This document shows, piece after piece, positions 1-10,453 of a stretch of 64,000 nt of DNA (positions within the stretch are counted from its first letter, which is position 1; each line of letters begins with the position of its first letter). A program made the position numbers and the translations under genes. Source of the DNA: Pomphorhynchus laevis. Its lineage: Eukaryota; Acanthocephala; Palaeacanthocephala; Echinorhynchida; Pomphorhynchidae. The notes under the pieces are model-generated. The model was not told the origin of the DNA, ran no database searches, and was given only the letters and a program-made list of their open reading frames with translations. Where the stretch lies: assembly GCA_012934845.2 (NCBI GenBank), contig WNNJ02003101.1:1-64000 (forward strand), in the 5' to 3' direction.

Positions 1-225
1 TTTACCGTTTGAGATCATGAAGATCGATTGGAATCGAGACTGGTGATCCTTTGATGGATTCTTGTTTAATAATAATTGTCCTGACAATTATGTGGCAAAA
101 AGCGGGCGAAACTAAAACGGTTGTGGCAATGGCGCCGTTAGTAGTCAGGGTGTATGGAATTGGATATCATGAAGGAAGGATTCTGTAGCTGGTTTTCAAT
201 GCGAAAATCACCTCGTGACTAAATT
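1..225. other. unassigned left flank
   Basis: I see no coding signal, RNA gene or repeat here. The 351-bp hammerhead array begins immediately after it. Confidence 0.4.
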
Positions 226-272
226 GCTTTAATCTATATATAGTATGTTTTTCATGTGTATACACTGTATTG

Positions 273-321
273 CTGCAACTGATGAGGCTTCTCAAAGCCA
301 AAACGGTACGCCGTCTTCCAG
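273..321 (+). ncRNA. hammerhead ribozyme, unit 1, defective
   Basis: CTGATGA lies at 279-285 and the GTC site ends at 315. The catalytic GAAA has become AAAA, and the downstream helix I strand is TTCCAG instead of TTGCAG, so one pair is lost. It is probably inactive. Confidence 0.8.
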
Positions 322-627
322 TGTAGAAGCATGGAATTCTCTATATATAGAGAGAGAAAATCAGATAGGTGTAATAGACAGTCCTGGTTGAATCAAACCT
401 TTTATTTATATATTGTTCCTGCGAAGATCCCAGGCAGCGGTGCTATTTCCTTTGTAATCTATTATATTGCTCATTTAGTGATCCCGCTGATGTCTATTAC
501 ACTGAAATGAATTCACTGCATTGTATTGACTTCGAAAGCGCAAGCTACGTCATGCAATTAGCATATAGTGAATTCTTTCTGCTTTAATCTATATATAGTA
601 TGTTTTTCATGTGTATACACTGTATTG

Positions 628-676
628 CTGCAACTGATGAGGCTTCTCAAAGCCGAAACGGTACGCCGTCTTGCAG
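628..676 (+). ncRNA. type I hammerhead ribozyme, unit 2
   Basis: Helix I is CTGCAA (628-633) with TTGCAG (671-676). The core CTGATGA is at 634-640. Helix II is GGCTT/AAGCC with loop CTCA, followed by GAAA. Helix III is CGG/CCG with loop TACG, and the cleavage triplet GTC ends at 670. All core residues are present. A distal TACA/TGTA pairing upstream and downstream could form the peripheral part of helix I. Confidence 0.93.
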
Positions 677-978
677 TGTAGAAGCATGAAATTCTCTATA
701 TATAGAGAAAAGCAGATAGGTGTAATAGACAGTCCTGGTTGAATCAAACCTTTTATTTATATATTGGTCCTGCGAGGATCCCAGGCGGCGGTGCTGTTTC
801 CTTTGTAATCTATTATATTGGTCATTTAGTGATCCCGCTGATGTCTATTACACTGAAATGAATTCACTGCATTGTATTGACTTCGAAAGCGCAAGCTACG
901 TCATGCAATTAGCATATAGTGAATTCTTTCTGCTTTAATCTATATATAGTATGTTTTTCATGTGTATACACTGTATTG

Positions 979-1027
979 CTGCAACTGATGAGGCTTCTCA
1001 AAGCCGAAACGGTACGCCGTCTTGCAG
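979..1027 (+). ncRNA. type I hammerhead ribozyme, unit 3
   Basis: Same fold as unit 2: core at 985-991, C17 at 1021, predicted cleavage between 1021 and 1022. All three helices and all core residues are intact. Confidence 0.93.
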
Positions 1028-1329
1028 TGTAGAAGCATGAAATTCTCTATATATAGAGAAAAGCAGATAGGTGTAATAGACAGTCCTGGTTGAATCAAAC
1101 CTTTTATTTATATATTGGTCCTGCGAGGATCCCAGGCGGCGGTGCTGTTTCCTTTGTAATCTATTATATTGGTCATTTAGTGATCCCGCTGATGTCTATT
1201 ACACTGAAATGAATTCACTGCATTGTATTGACTTCGAAAGCGCAAGCTACGTCATGCAATTAGCATATAGTGAATTCTTTCTGCTTTAATCTATATATAG
1301 TATGTTTTTCATGTGTATACACTGTATTG

Positions 1330-1378
1330 CTGCAACTGATGAGGCTTCTCAAAGCCGAAACGGTACGCTGTCTTGCAG
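1330..1378 (+). ncRNA. type I hammerhead ribozyme, unit 4
   Basis: Core at 1336-1342 and C17 at 1372. Helix III reads CGG/CTG, so one pair has become a G-U wobble; a pairing-compatible change supports the fold. Otherwise intact. Confidence 0.92.
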
Positions 1379-1680
1379 TGTAGAAGCATGAAATTCTCTA
1401 TATACAGAGAAAAGCAGATAGGTGTAATAGACAATCCTGGTTGAATCAAACCTTTTATTTATATATTGGTCCTGCGAGGATCCTAGGCAGCGGTGCTGTT
1501 TCCTTTGTAATCTATTATATTGGTCATTTAGTGATCCCGCTGATGTATATTACACTGAAATGAATTCACTGCATTGTAGTGACTTCGAAAGCGTAAGCTA
1601 CCTCATGCAATTAGCATATAGTGAATTCTTTCTGCTTTTATCTATATATAGTATGTTTTTCATGTGTATACACTGTATTG

Positions 1681-1729
1681 CTGCAACTGATGAGGCTTCT
1701 CAAAGCCGAAACGGTACGCCGTCTTGCAG
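1681..1729 (+). ncRNA. type I hammerhead ribozyme, unit 5
   Basis: Core at 1687-1693 and C17 at 1723, with all helices intact. The unit around it ends early near 1870, but the ribozyme itself is complete. Confidence 0.92.
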
Positions 1730-1870
1730 TGTAGAAGCATGAAATTCTCTATATATAGAGAAAAGCAGATGGGTGTAATATACAGTCCTGTTTGAATCAA
1801 ACCTTTTATTTATATATTGGTCCTGCGAGGATCCCAGGCGGCGGTGCTGTTTCCTTTGTAATCTATATAT

Positions 1871-4650
1871 ATAATGGAATCATGTTAGAAATTCAGTGCC
1901 CTCGTATAAATGCTTTCTGCACCTGAGCTTCGTATAGCATCGTGATGAATTGCTGGTGTCTTTGTAGTAATCACAAAAGCAGTCGAAACGTATCCTAACC
2001 ACTTCATCTGACTTACGATGACTGCTGGGTGGTTAAGAACGTCTCGGAGTGATACATTAGACTGATGGAGCTGATGATCGAAGTTCAGTTATTTAGCAGT
2101 AATATGGATATATATAATTACAGTCCAGTTATTTATATTTGCTAAATCTAAATTTGTATATAACATACTTATCGTAAGTTTCTATATTTTGAAAATTTAT
2201 TCCTTTTGTGTGTTTTAAAAATTATTTTGAGCAAATGCGACTTTCTAAAACGAAACATTTGAATAAGGAAGATGTACAATGCCAGTTTGAATATGTTTAT
2301 TCTTTGTTAGAGTTGTTTACCATGAAGGCTAAGATGATTGCTCACTCCGCCTATAACGTATTCGAGGTCGGATCCCAAGCGAGGTGGTTATACTTAATAC
2401 GGACTACTGGATGGAAGCCTTAATGGTTTAAAATGATTAGAGAAATAATATTTTACTGTTTTACTTATACATTGGTTAAAAATGGACAAACTAAATTTAA
2501 TGAAAATATTTTTTTATTAAAAATATGAAAAAGTATATTTTTATATTAAATATAATAAAATATTTAATATTTTTATAAATATAAAAATATATTTTTATAT
2601 ATTTTAATAATGATCAATTCTGTGTTATATACGTAATATTTTTTAATATTTTGTATGATAATGAACTTGGTGGTCGAAAGCTCAACAATTTTTATTCAAT
2701 AAAAATACTTCTCATGTCTATAATGTTCTCCGATAATCACCGCTTTAATCTAAAAAAACATGAATGCAATGTTCACAAAAATATTTTAATAATGTTTTAA
2801 AAATATTTTAACATTGGCTACAATGGGTGATTTCGGAATTTAAATTCTCATAAATGAAGTCAAAGATCAATTTATCTTCTCTGCTTATTACGTCTGCATA
2901 TATCAAATTTACGAACTATGAAACGATTCGAATCAATCAAACAATATTCAGACAACAGTTTGGGGCTAAAAGGAAAGAATTGAATAAGCATAGATGGAGA
3001 AAATAATATCAAATCATAAAATATCCGAACAGATCCTATAGCATACTTATTTGGAGGGTAATTCAAGCTGGTTGACGTTCTGCCCATTAAAATACTTTGA
3101 TTTTCACTTAACGAGCACTGAATACCAATATGCGTTAGTAACAAGTTAAGTTCAGCAGAAGCACGAGTGAATTGTAGATATAATGAAAAGTTTATATCAA
3201 GATATCATAATTATAAGTATTGGTCATAAATAAATTAAGATTTCCCCATTTATTATTCGAAATTGGTCATTTAAATGTGTTCTTGATGAGGAAACAAGCT
3301 GTTGCGCCTGTTTTAGTCGTGAATGGCATTGTCTAATACCATATTGAACACTTTGGTAATAGTTGTATTCACAGCCTCTTTCTGCTGGTGCGTATTTTTG
3401 TTATTTGATTTTGAAGTTGTCTGAGATCATATTCACTTAATCGTGAATTCATACATTCATACATTAGTTGGAGTTTTCATATTCCTCTTGTGCGATAATA
3501 GAACAGACAAATAGCAAGTCCACAGTGTGTAGTTGTCGTAAGCACATTAATGTCACGCTACTTAATCCAAATATTGTCGGAATGAATTTCTGCTGAGCAG
3601 TAATGTCGATGGTCTCCAATCACACATATTACACCAAATAATTATACCATATTTACACCGCTTGAACAAATATCACAAATTATGAGTGTATCAAATTTCA
3701 TTATCTATGAATAACGCACCGTTATCGGATCATTTACGACAGTAAACGTAATCCTTCGCAGCAATTGGTAAGCCTGATATGCCGATACCATGATTAACGA
3801 CAATATTGGCTATATTTTCTTTCTAAGTTTGCAAATCTTTTAATCTAAGGGTTATTTGATATAAAAACGAAAGCTGATAGGTTTTATTCAGTAGATCTAC
3901 AAAACATAAAATACGATTGCACCTATTAAATCAATAAAGTGCATAACAATATATAGAAAACATCAATTTCCACAGGTATTACTCTTCCATTTAGACAAAA
4001 GGATGTTTGTTACGTATAGAATATCGTATCGGTGAAGTATATTCTTCGTAGCGTAGTATTTTATAAGGTACGAATCCTATTGTAGACTCCGTATCTAGTA
4101 GTATATAGTCACTAAATTGTTTCTTCGATATATCATCCTCCAAACTCGTTATCATTAGTATTCGACTCGTGTCTTGTTTCATTTCGTCGGTATTGAACAC
4201 ATTCGAAATTGAGTAAAAAGCTAGATAATTCATTGATACTCAATCTGTTTCCTTATTGTCAAAATACATCTTTGCTTAGTTAGGGTTTTCGTCACCTAGC
4301 TCTATTTCCTCAACAAGACTATTTTATTTTGATCATGGCCTTGAGTCCTTCAATAATACTAGACCTTGCTCTTACAGCGAATCAGGCAAAGTTATTCCAT
4401 AAGCAGATCTGTTTCTAAATCCATATAGTCTTTTATGAGGGTTCACGTTCGTAGTGGTTCACATTCGTAGCAGTGCGTATCGGATTCAATGTGCACAAAA
4501 GTCTGCGTATCGAATTCAATGTGAAGGACAATACCCAGTGCCACTTGTCTATTTTTACACTGTGATCGGCCAAAGCAATCTGAACACATTTCCAAATAGT
4601 TCCATGGAATTTATCACATTAATCGTTGCCACATGGATTATAAGGGTTCT
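1871..4650. other. no recognisable gene; AT-rich intergenic DNA
   Basis: 2450-2830 is nearly pure A/T. Short ORFs at 2208-2423 (+), 2872-3144 (-) and 3991-4233 (-) show no family motif and I do not support them as genes. No repeat could be made out. Confidence 0.5.
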
Positions 4651-4659
4651 GCTTGGTAA

Positions 4660-5180
4660 TTAAATAACTTGCTTGTGCACAGTATTCTAGGTGACACCTT
4701 ACTCAGGTGGTAAATAACCTTTTGAAAGTTTGTACATTCAACCTAATGAATGAATTCATTAAATAATAGAAAGCACGCATTACTTTAATTCGTGGATATT
4801 GACTATTTAATTTGGTCTTAAAAATTTATTATTTAATATGCTTCGTTACTACTCTCAAATATTTCTGTTGTAAACCATATTGAGATCAGCGCCTCTTATG
4901 ATGTAAGTAAAGTCTAATAATCATCATCCAAGTCTCGTCGTGTCACACTTTTGCCTATTTAGTTTCCAGTACATTCACACCATTGGTGTAAAGAATCGAG
5001 GTCGTTCTGTAGGGAAATGCATATAATAGTGTTTCGAACTACTCTCAATATTTTCAAATCATTAGCAAATGCCAAGGATAATTTTGTAGTTGGAAAAGCA
5101 GATCATTCATAAAGATAACGAATACCATGGTCATAGTACTGAACCTTGCGGTTACAAGAATAGACTAATGTTGCAGCTAG
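4660..5180 (-). pseudogene. decayed non-LTR retrotransposon RT fragment
   Basis: Reading the minus strand from 5180 downward gives, with stops and shifts, a damaged PQGSV-like motif (about 5140-5160). A degenerate FADDLKI-type catalytic motif (FANDLKIL) follows, then an LQNDLDSLHQWCE-like segment (about 5000). Near 4680 lies a VR.HLEYC.Q.-like C-terminal motif. These occur in this order in Jockey/CR1-type RTs. The catalytic aspartate pair is broken and several stops are present, so it is dead. The rest of the element was not found. Confidence 0.7.
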
Positions 5181-5593
5181 AAGAAAATTTCTTTGCTGAC
5201 AACTTACAAAGCTTTTTATGATACTATGAGCTTCTGATTCGTATATGCTTATTTTCAAGCATTTAATTACATCGAGAAGTTTATATGTATTAAACGTATC
5301 GATTAATTATCATGTAAGCAAATATACATTATTTTCTATTTTGCTTTGATTTCGTTTTGTAAATTTGTAATATTATAAATTAAATGTGAATTATAAAATT
5401 TCTAAATATAAATGCAAAATATTATTAATATAAATATCAAAAACAATTGCTTATTTAAAACGATTTTTGCATAATTCTTGAATTTGGCGCCATATTATTA
5501 AGTTGATATTTAAATGGCGGTTATAAAAAATTACGAAGAGCATATCAAGTAAAGAAATATTAAGAAAACGACAATCTGAGAGTATTAGCTCAA

Positions 5594-6598
5594 ATGACAA
5601 AGGACTGTCGCCATCATCAAGAAGGTAAGATATGTTACAGTTGCACAAAGAAATGCAGAAGAACCGACGTACACAGTGATGCTACATCTACGAGATCGGA
5701 TAAGTTTACAAAGTCAAAGAAGTCTGTAAAATCATTCACGTCACCTAAACTAATAAAGCCAGTGAAGCAACGATATTCAACTAAGCAACGGAAGCCAGTC
5801 AAACAACGGAATCCAATACAACGGAGATCGGTTAAACAACGAAAACCAGTCAAACAACGGAAACCAGTCAAACAACGGAAACCAGTCAAACAACGGAAGC
5901 CAGTCAATTACCACAAAACAGTAACCGAGCCAGAGTATGTTAAGCCACGGAGTCTTTCAGGGACAAAACCAGAGATAGAAGACAGCACAAATCAAAAAGA
6001 ATTAGAAAAGTCTGCTAGACCACAGAAACCTGCCAAAGAAAATCTAGAAATCAAAGATACAAGTGATTCAAGTGAATTAACAAAGCAGGCAAAACCAAAA
6101 AAGCACATAATTTCGAAGCATGAAGACGACGAAAAAAACGTTTCTAAATTATTGCCGTCGAAATCTCCAGTTCCGGACATTTGTAAGTGTTGTGGTCGAG
6201 CTTGTGACTGTCCACGAGTCAAAGTTTTGAAAAGTGGCGAACAGAAAATTGCAACTAAGACCGGCCTTAAAGCTAAAGACAAGAAGTCTACCAATAGTTT
6301 ATTGAAGATGTCAGGACTCAAGTCCAAGACAACAAAAAAGAAATTTCAACTAAAGAAAATGTCAAAGTCGAGCAAATTCAAATCAGCGTGGAAGAAATCA
6401 GCAAAGAAGGCTGCTACACCAGCGAAGAAATCTACTAATTCACCAAAGAAATCTACTAAATCAGATAGGAAATCTGCTGAACAAGCAAGAAAAGGAGCTA
6501 AACCGATTCCGAAATCTGTTAAACAATCAAAGAAAGCTGCAAAACCATTAAATAAATCGGTTCAACTAGCAAAGAAAGCTGCGAAATCTACAAAGTAA
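5594..6598 (+). CDS. lysine-rich repetitive basic protein, 334 aa
   Basis: An uninterrupted 335-codon frame with a clear start (TCAAATGAC context), a stop at 6596-6598 and a polyadenylation signal about 20 bases downstream. Residues 5-21 hold a Cys/His cluster (C5, H7, H8, C14, C17, C21). Residues 55-105 are dominated by the hexapeptide KPVKQR, four copies back to back plus variants. Residues 197-206 form a second Cys cluster, CKCCGRACDC. Residues 262-334 are AKKS/PKKS-type repeats resembling histone H1 tails or sperm basic proteins. No signal peptide or membrane segment is visible. I do not recognise a family. A DNA- or chromatin-binding role is inferred from charge and tail style only. The reverse-strand 90- and 111-aa ORFs inside it are shadows. 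Confidence 0.75.
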   Translation: MTKDCRHHQEGKICYSCTKKCRRTDVHSDATSTRSDKFTKSKKSVKSFTSPKLIKPVKQRYSTKQRKPVKQRNPIQRRSVKQRKPVKQRKPVKQRKPVKQRKPVNYHKTVTEPEYVKPRSLSGTKPEIEDSTNQKELEKSARPQKPAKENLEIKDTSDSSELTKQAKPKKHIISKHEDDEKNVSKLLPSKSPVPDICKCCGRACDCPRVKVLKSGEQKIATKTGLKAKDKKSTNSLLKMSGLKSKTTKKKFQLKKMSKSSKFKSAWKKSAKKAATPAKKSTNSPKKSTKSDRKSAEQARKGAKPIPKSVKQSKKAAKPLNKSVQLAKKAAKSTK

Positions 6599-6618
6599 CC
6601 CGCTGCAGAAGCGAAGAA

Positions 6619-6624
6619 AATAAA
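6619..6624 (+). promoter_or_regulatory. polyadenylation signal AATAAA
   Basis: Canonical hexamer about 20 bases after the stop of the lysine-rich protein gene. Confidence 0.55.
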
Positions 6625-7136
6625 AATTTGTCCTTTGATATAATTTTTATTCAATTAAATACAATTTCATTCTATTGATAATTCTTTGTATTATTATTAA
6701 GAAATAATTTAAAGTTAGAAATGCAATTTAGTCCAACAAAGATTTAATAGGAAAAGTTCAAATACTGTTTTACGAAAAACAAGCCCAAACAATATATTGC
6801 TTTAATTAATCACAAATATTTGAATTTTAATGATAATGACAAAATCTGCTTTATAAACTAATGCAGAATTAAAACAGATTGTAAAAAGATAACTAATTAT
6901 CTTGGCTGTGTTCTACTGTTAGCTTTACATCAATTTGCCAAATAATATATTATGAAATTATTTACAAATTTTCAAATCTTATAAATAAAATGCCTTTTGT
7001 CATATATATTGTAAGTATAAATTAAAATCGAAAAATTTGATCATAAAAATAATCATAAATTTTGACATATTTTTAGATTTTTGAGGCCGCAAGGTTAAAC
7101 GTAAAATTGAAGTTATATAGTAGTGATATATATATA
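6625..7136. other. AT-rich spacer, nothing recognised
   Basis: No ORF, RNA motif or repeat identified. Confidence 0.5.
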
Positions 7137-7640
7137 ATCACAGAATGTGTAAAACTGTGCTCCGGGAGCTAGAAAGCTTCAGTTTCATAATCGTAGATGT
7201 TGCCAAAAACCGGAGTTCGATTACATGCATAGCAGACTTATTTATCACTCTTAGACGAGCTGATGGTATCCGGCAGCACTCATCAATAGGGTGAACTACC
7301 ATCAGTCGTTTCGGCTGCCTTGTGATATATTTAAAAGGCATCTCCGTGAATTTGCTTACGTAGTAGCATTAGCATAACCTCTTTAAACTAACCATGTGCT
7401 TTCCGGACCATCCTAATTTTATTCGGCGGGAATTTTATTAGCTGTCGCTGCTTGCTTTCTCACAGGATCCTTTTATTATATACATTTTTATAATATAATC
7501 ACAGAATGGGTAAAACTGTGCTGCGGGAGCTAACAAGCTTCAGTTTCATAATCGTAGATGTTGCCAAAAACCAGAGTACGATTACATGCAGAGCAGACTT
7601 CCTTATCACTCCTAGACAAGCTGATGGTAGCCGGCAGCAC
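7137..7640 (-). repeat. 360-bp tandem repeat, 1.4 units, with rearranged hammerhead modules
   Basis: The unit starting ATCACAGAATG at 7137 recurs at 7497 (period 360). The second unit is cut at about 7640, inside the hammerhead region, where antisense LINE ORF1 sequence begins. Hammerhead-related strands are on the minus strand and follow the same unusual order as the arrays at 21.7 and 60.4 kb. The sequence is clearly related to the 60.4-61.3 kb array around the ribozyme. Confidence 0.8.
7248..7316 (-). ncRNA. rearranged hammerhead modules, decayed
   Basis: On the minus strand, in order: helix II 3' strand GGCAGC-C, GAAA, helix III 5' strand (plus 7297-7309), core TTGATGA (plus 7280-7286), helix II 5' strand with GCTGCC, helix III 3' strand (plus 7255-7268), GTC, helix I strand. 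Helix III pairs over about 13 bp with one bulge. Helix II pairs over 6 bp beyond a bulged U. The core C3 is U and helix I is poorly paired, so this copy should be inactive. Confidence 0.65.
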
Positions 7641-8290
7641 TCTAAATGTATCCATCAAAATCTTGACGAGGGGGTTGCATGCGCTGAAGCTCCTTTTGTT
7701 GGAAGTTTGAACAGAAGCAATTGGTACTGTAGGATTTGAGCAACAAGCAGAGAGTACTGTTGATATCAAGGACTCCATATGCTTGTAGACGGCTTCAATT
7801 TTGAAGTTTATAACACTTAAAATGTCAGAATCAACCGTTCGGGGGTAGCTACGGAAGAAAAGGAAAGAGATGACGTATGTTTCACCGTAGGACCAGTATT
7901 GAAGAATATCCCCCGACAGTCTTTGAGCACACAGCATTTCCTGCTCCAGGCAGGATTGCTCCCCCCAAAGTTGGAACAGGATGGGGGGGGGGCTCGCACC
8001 GAAGATCTGCCAGAAGATTGGAACAATCCGGCTTGAAGCACCTGGTACAGGTGAGAGCCCCACTGCAGTTGGAGGCCCGGTGACTTCATTTGTGACACTT
8101 GCTGCAATGAGGATACGTAAATTCGTCTCGCTCTATCAATTGAAATTATAGGTTAAACCCCATAAAAGGGTCACTTTTGGAATTCGAGAGTAGTTCACCT
8201 TGTTCGACAGTAGTCGAACCAAACTCAATTGGAATTGGGTAATCAGACTTGCTATTGATAGCGCAAAAATTAATAATCGTAAACGTCTTT
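7640..8290 (-). pseudogene. LINE-A ORF1 fragment, antisense
   Basis: Minus-strand translation matches the ORF1 of the copy at 32.5 kb through its second half, including a DPFMGFNL-type segment near 8170, a CHK-x-x-H zinc-knuckle region near 8110, and a GGSNPAWSRKC knuckle near 7960. It has stops and frame breaks. It abuts a plus-strand LINE-A copy at about 8290, so the two are head to head. Both contain the AWSRKC knuckle with different flanking sequence, so they are not two pieces of one RNA. Confidence 0.75.
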
Positions 8291-8297
8291 TCGAGCT

Positions 8298-8642
8298 GTG
8301 ATATGTCGGATTACTCGAGGTTGCAAGTATTTGCAGCTCTTCTTCATGTCAAGGACTAATTTCCGGAGAAAAGTGTATGGCTCCCCCATCTGTGCCTACT
8401 GCGGTGGGAGCCATTCAGCCTGGTCACGAAAATGCATTCACTTCAAGAATTACTGTAACTGGTTCATCAAGCAAGCGCCGGCGAAGTTCACCGAAACATT
8501 TGCTCTGATAGCCTCGCAAATGGCTGACGGCGACATACTTCGTATTGTGGATGAGTGTCAAGACAGCCATCAAGCAGGTAGAAGATTTGATACACAACTA
8601 TGGAGCCGCTTAATCCCCTCAACCAATCCCGCATTGGTGTAA
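8298..8642 (+). pseudogene. LINE-A ORF1 C-terminal remnant
   Basis: Contains the zinc-knuckle segment CAYCGGSHSAWSRKC (about residues 33-47) and a following stretch resembling the ORF1 C-termini of the other copies. The last third runs out of frame into RT N-terminal sequence because of the internal deletion. Confidence 0.7.
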
Positions 8643-9956
8643 CTTCAGGAGTAGGGATCTATATGTTACGGGTATCCTTAACCCCTGGTGTTAAGGATTC
8701 CGAGCACCTCCAAATCCGTCGCTCCTCTTTCTTCTCGGGTCTGTCAGCTTTTGACAGCCAAACAGAGAAGAGAGGTGGCCGTCACAATGCTTTTAGCTTC
8801 CCCATCCGATGTAACATACATCAATATCAGTAAGCGTATTTTTATTCCTAAGAAAAAATCCTGTTCATGCCCTAAAGATCTGCGACCCATTTCGATTCAA
8901 AATGCCCTCGTGTCGATTTACGAAAAAGCGCTTGCGCGTAAAATCCGCAACCATTTAAGTAGGCGTAATTTGATCCCTCCAGGTTTTCATGGGTTCGTCA
9001 AAGGTCGCTCGGTCCATTCAGCAGTTGGTGAGGTGGAACAGTTTTGTCGGTCTAATAGCCATCGTCTAGTTGTGGCTGTTTTCCTTAACTTTTCTGCTGC
9101 ATTTGACCGCATCTTCATTCCTTTTGTGATCTCTTCTCTCAGGTCCATCGGGATGCCTGTTAGAATAGTGAACGGGGTGGAGATTCTGCTGTACACCAAG
9201 CGATTTTACTATGAAGACGACCCTGATGCGCGTCAGTTCTACTCTATTACGGGTGTGCCTTAAGGATCCCCACTTTCTCCCATCTTATATCTTGCTGCTT
9301 CCATTCACATATTTAAAATATTCAAGCGCGAACAACGTCTAGTGGTATATGCTGATGACACCACAGCCCTGTTCTCTGGACACAAGTGCAAAGACCTAGT
9401 TTCTGTCATCAGCCGTTTCTTTTTAAGATTAAAAGGCTAGCTACCCAAATCCAATCTTAGTTTAAACTCCGCTAAATCGCAGGTGGTCTTTTTTCATGGC
9501 ACCCCTGCTACAAAGCAGAAACTTAAGAGATTAACACTCTCTGTGCTCTCCTCCATATTTGCCTCTGAATCACTCCCCACCTTTACAAGTCGAGTAAAAT
9601 ACCTGGGGTTCACCGTTACGGTGAACTGGTCGGCGAAAGCTGACCTGGATAGACTTAAACCTATCCTGAAGAAATCTAGGTGGGCCCTGAAACGGCCTCA
9701 GCATCTGTCATCGAAAGGGAAAACCAAGGTGCGCCTTTGGGGCACTTGGGCTATCTTGGGACTTATCATCTTCTCAAGAGGACGTTCCCCAGAGCAAAGG
9801 CTAAGGTTTCTTAAGCTCCTCGTCTCTCGTTTACCCAGCATAGTCCGCGCCGATTGGATTCTTCGGGGGGGGGTGAAAGACCCCGGGTGGTTCAGTCGGA
9901 AGGCGGCGTGTTGGATCGGTTGGAGGGCTCAGATCCCTCTGGACCTGAGGCCGTGA
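8600..9956 (+). pseudogene. LINE-A ORF2 reverse transcriptase, disrupted
   Basis: RT fingers and palm can be followed: LRPISIQNALVSIYEKAL (about 8880), GFHGFVKGRSVHSA (about 8985), motif A (about 9080), GVP then a stop where others have KGSPLSP (about 9260), YADD (about 9350), and a thumb/C-terminal region ending IPLDLRP at 9956. In motif A the catalytic aspartate of LDFSAAFDR is asparagine. Together with the stop codons this makes the RT inactive. Confidence 0.85.
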
Positions 9957-10090
9957 GTCATGTAGGAAGACTAACAATGTCATTATTGATTTGTTTTCGT
10001 CTAGTTTTTTGCTTTCTGTTTTCTCTGTTTCTGTTGATCCTTATGTTTATTTATTTAAGAAAACCCTTACGTACTTACTTAAATTTCCGC

Positions 10091-10453
10091 CATTCGCATA
10101 TTTGTAAATAAATTCATTTTAACCGCCAAATGCTAGATTAAATGAATTCTTTGCTAATAATATTTTTAATATTAATATTTATTTTACATTAAATATTTTA
10201 ATGTTCAATGCTATTAAGATTAATGCTATTAAGATTACTGGAAAATAAAACAATTTCAACAAAATAATAATGAATATCAGATTATCCAGAATTATTGAAA
10301 CATAATGATAGAAAAATTGTAATGACTTTTTTAATTTTTAAAAATATTAAATAAGCCTACGTTGTATTGCTTATTATATAAACAAAGACTAATGTTTTTA
10401 TCATATAAAAGCAAAACTAGTGTCTCTTAATCATATAACATCGATATTGGTAT
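10091..10453. other. AT-rich spacer downstream of NDUFA13
   Basis: Probably includes the 3' UTR of the minus-strand NDUFA13 gene. Nothing else seen. Confidence 0.4.

Larger units (their letters stand above)
226..1870 (+). repeat. tandem array of 351-bp hammerhead repeats (retrozyme-like)
   Basis: The same unit recurs with starts at 226, 581, 932, 1283 and 1634 (spacing 355, 351, 351, 351); the fifth unit is incomplete and ends near 1870. Each unit carries a canonical hammerhead core: CTGATGA, a 5-bp helix II, GAAA, a short helix III capped by TACG, and a GTC cleavage site. Each also has an 18-nt perfect palindrome, TTCTCTATATATAGAGAA, and a GGTT/AACC hairpin about 50 nt further on. Unit 1 is the most diverged. 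Both array ends abut ATCTATATATA-type sequence, so microhomology may have set the boundaries. Known animal retrozymes have this size, tandem layout and type I ribozyme (family knowledge). No protein is encoded; a 60-aa ORF over the last unit is incidental. Confidence 0.9.
8291..10090 (+). mobile_element. LINE family A, copy 1 (internally deleted)
   Basis: The C-terminal part of ORF1 (zinc knuckle) is joined directly to the RT part of ORF2. The whole APE endonuclease region is missing compared with the copies at 14.6 and 39.4 kb. The junction is at about 8581, at the shared CACAACTATGGAGCC. The 3' end has T-rich sequence with TTTATTTATTTA, like the other copies. The RT has frame breaks, so this is a dead copy. 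Confidence 0.85.

Noticed and set aside
1560-1742. 60-aa ORF across the fifth 351-bp unit
   Set aside because: It reads through the hammerhead and is broken in other units, so it is not a protein gene.
2208-2423. 71-aa ORF as a small gene
   Set aside because: No motif, no start context and an AT-rich setting; compatible with chance.
5635-5907. 90-aa minus ORF with LTGFRC repeats
   Set aside because: It is the antisense reading of the KPVKQR repeats in the lysine-rich protein gene.
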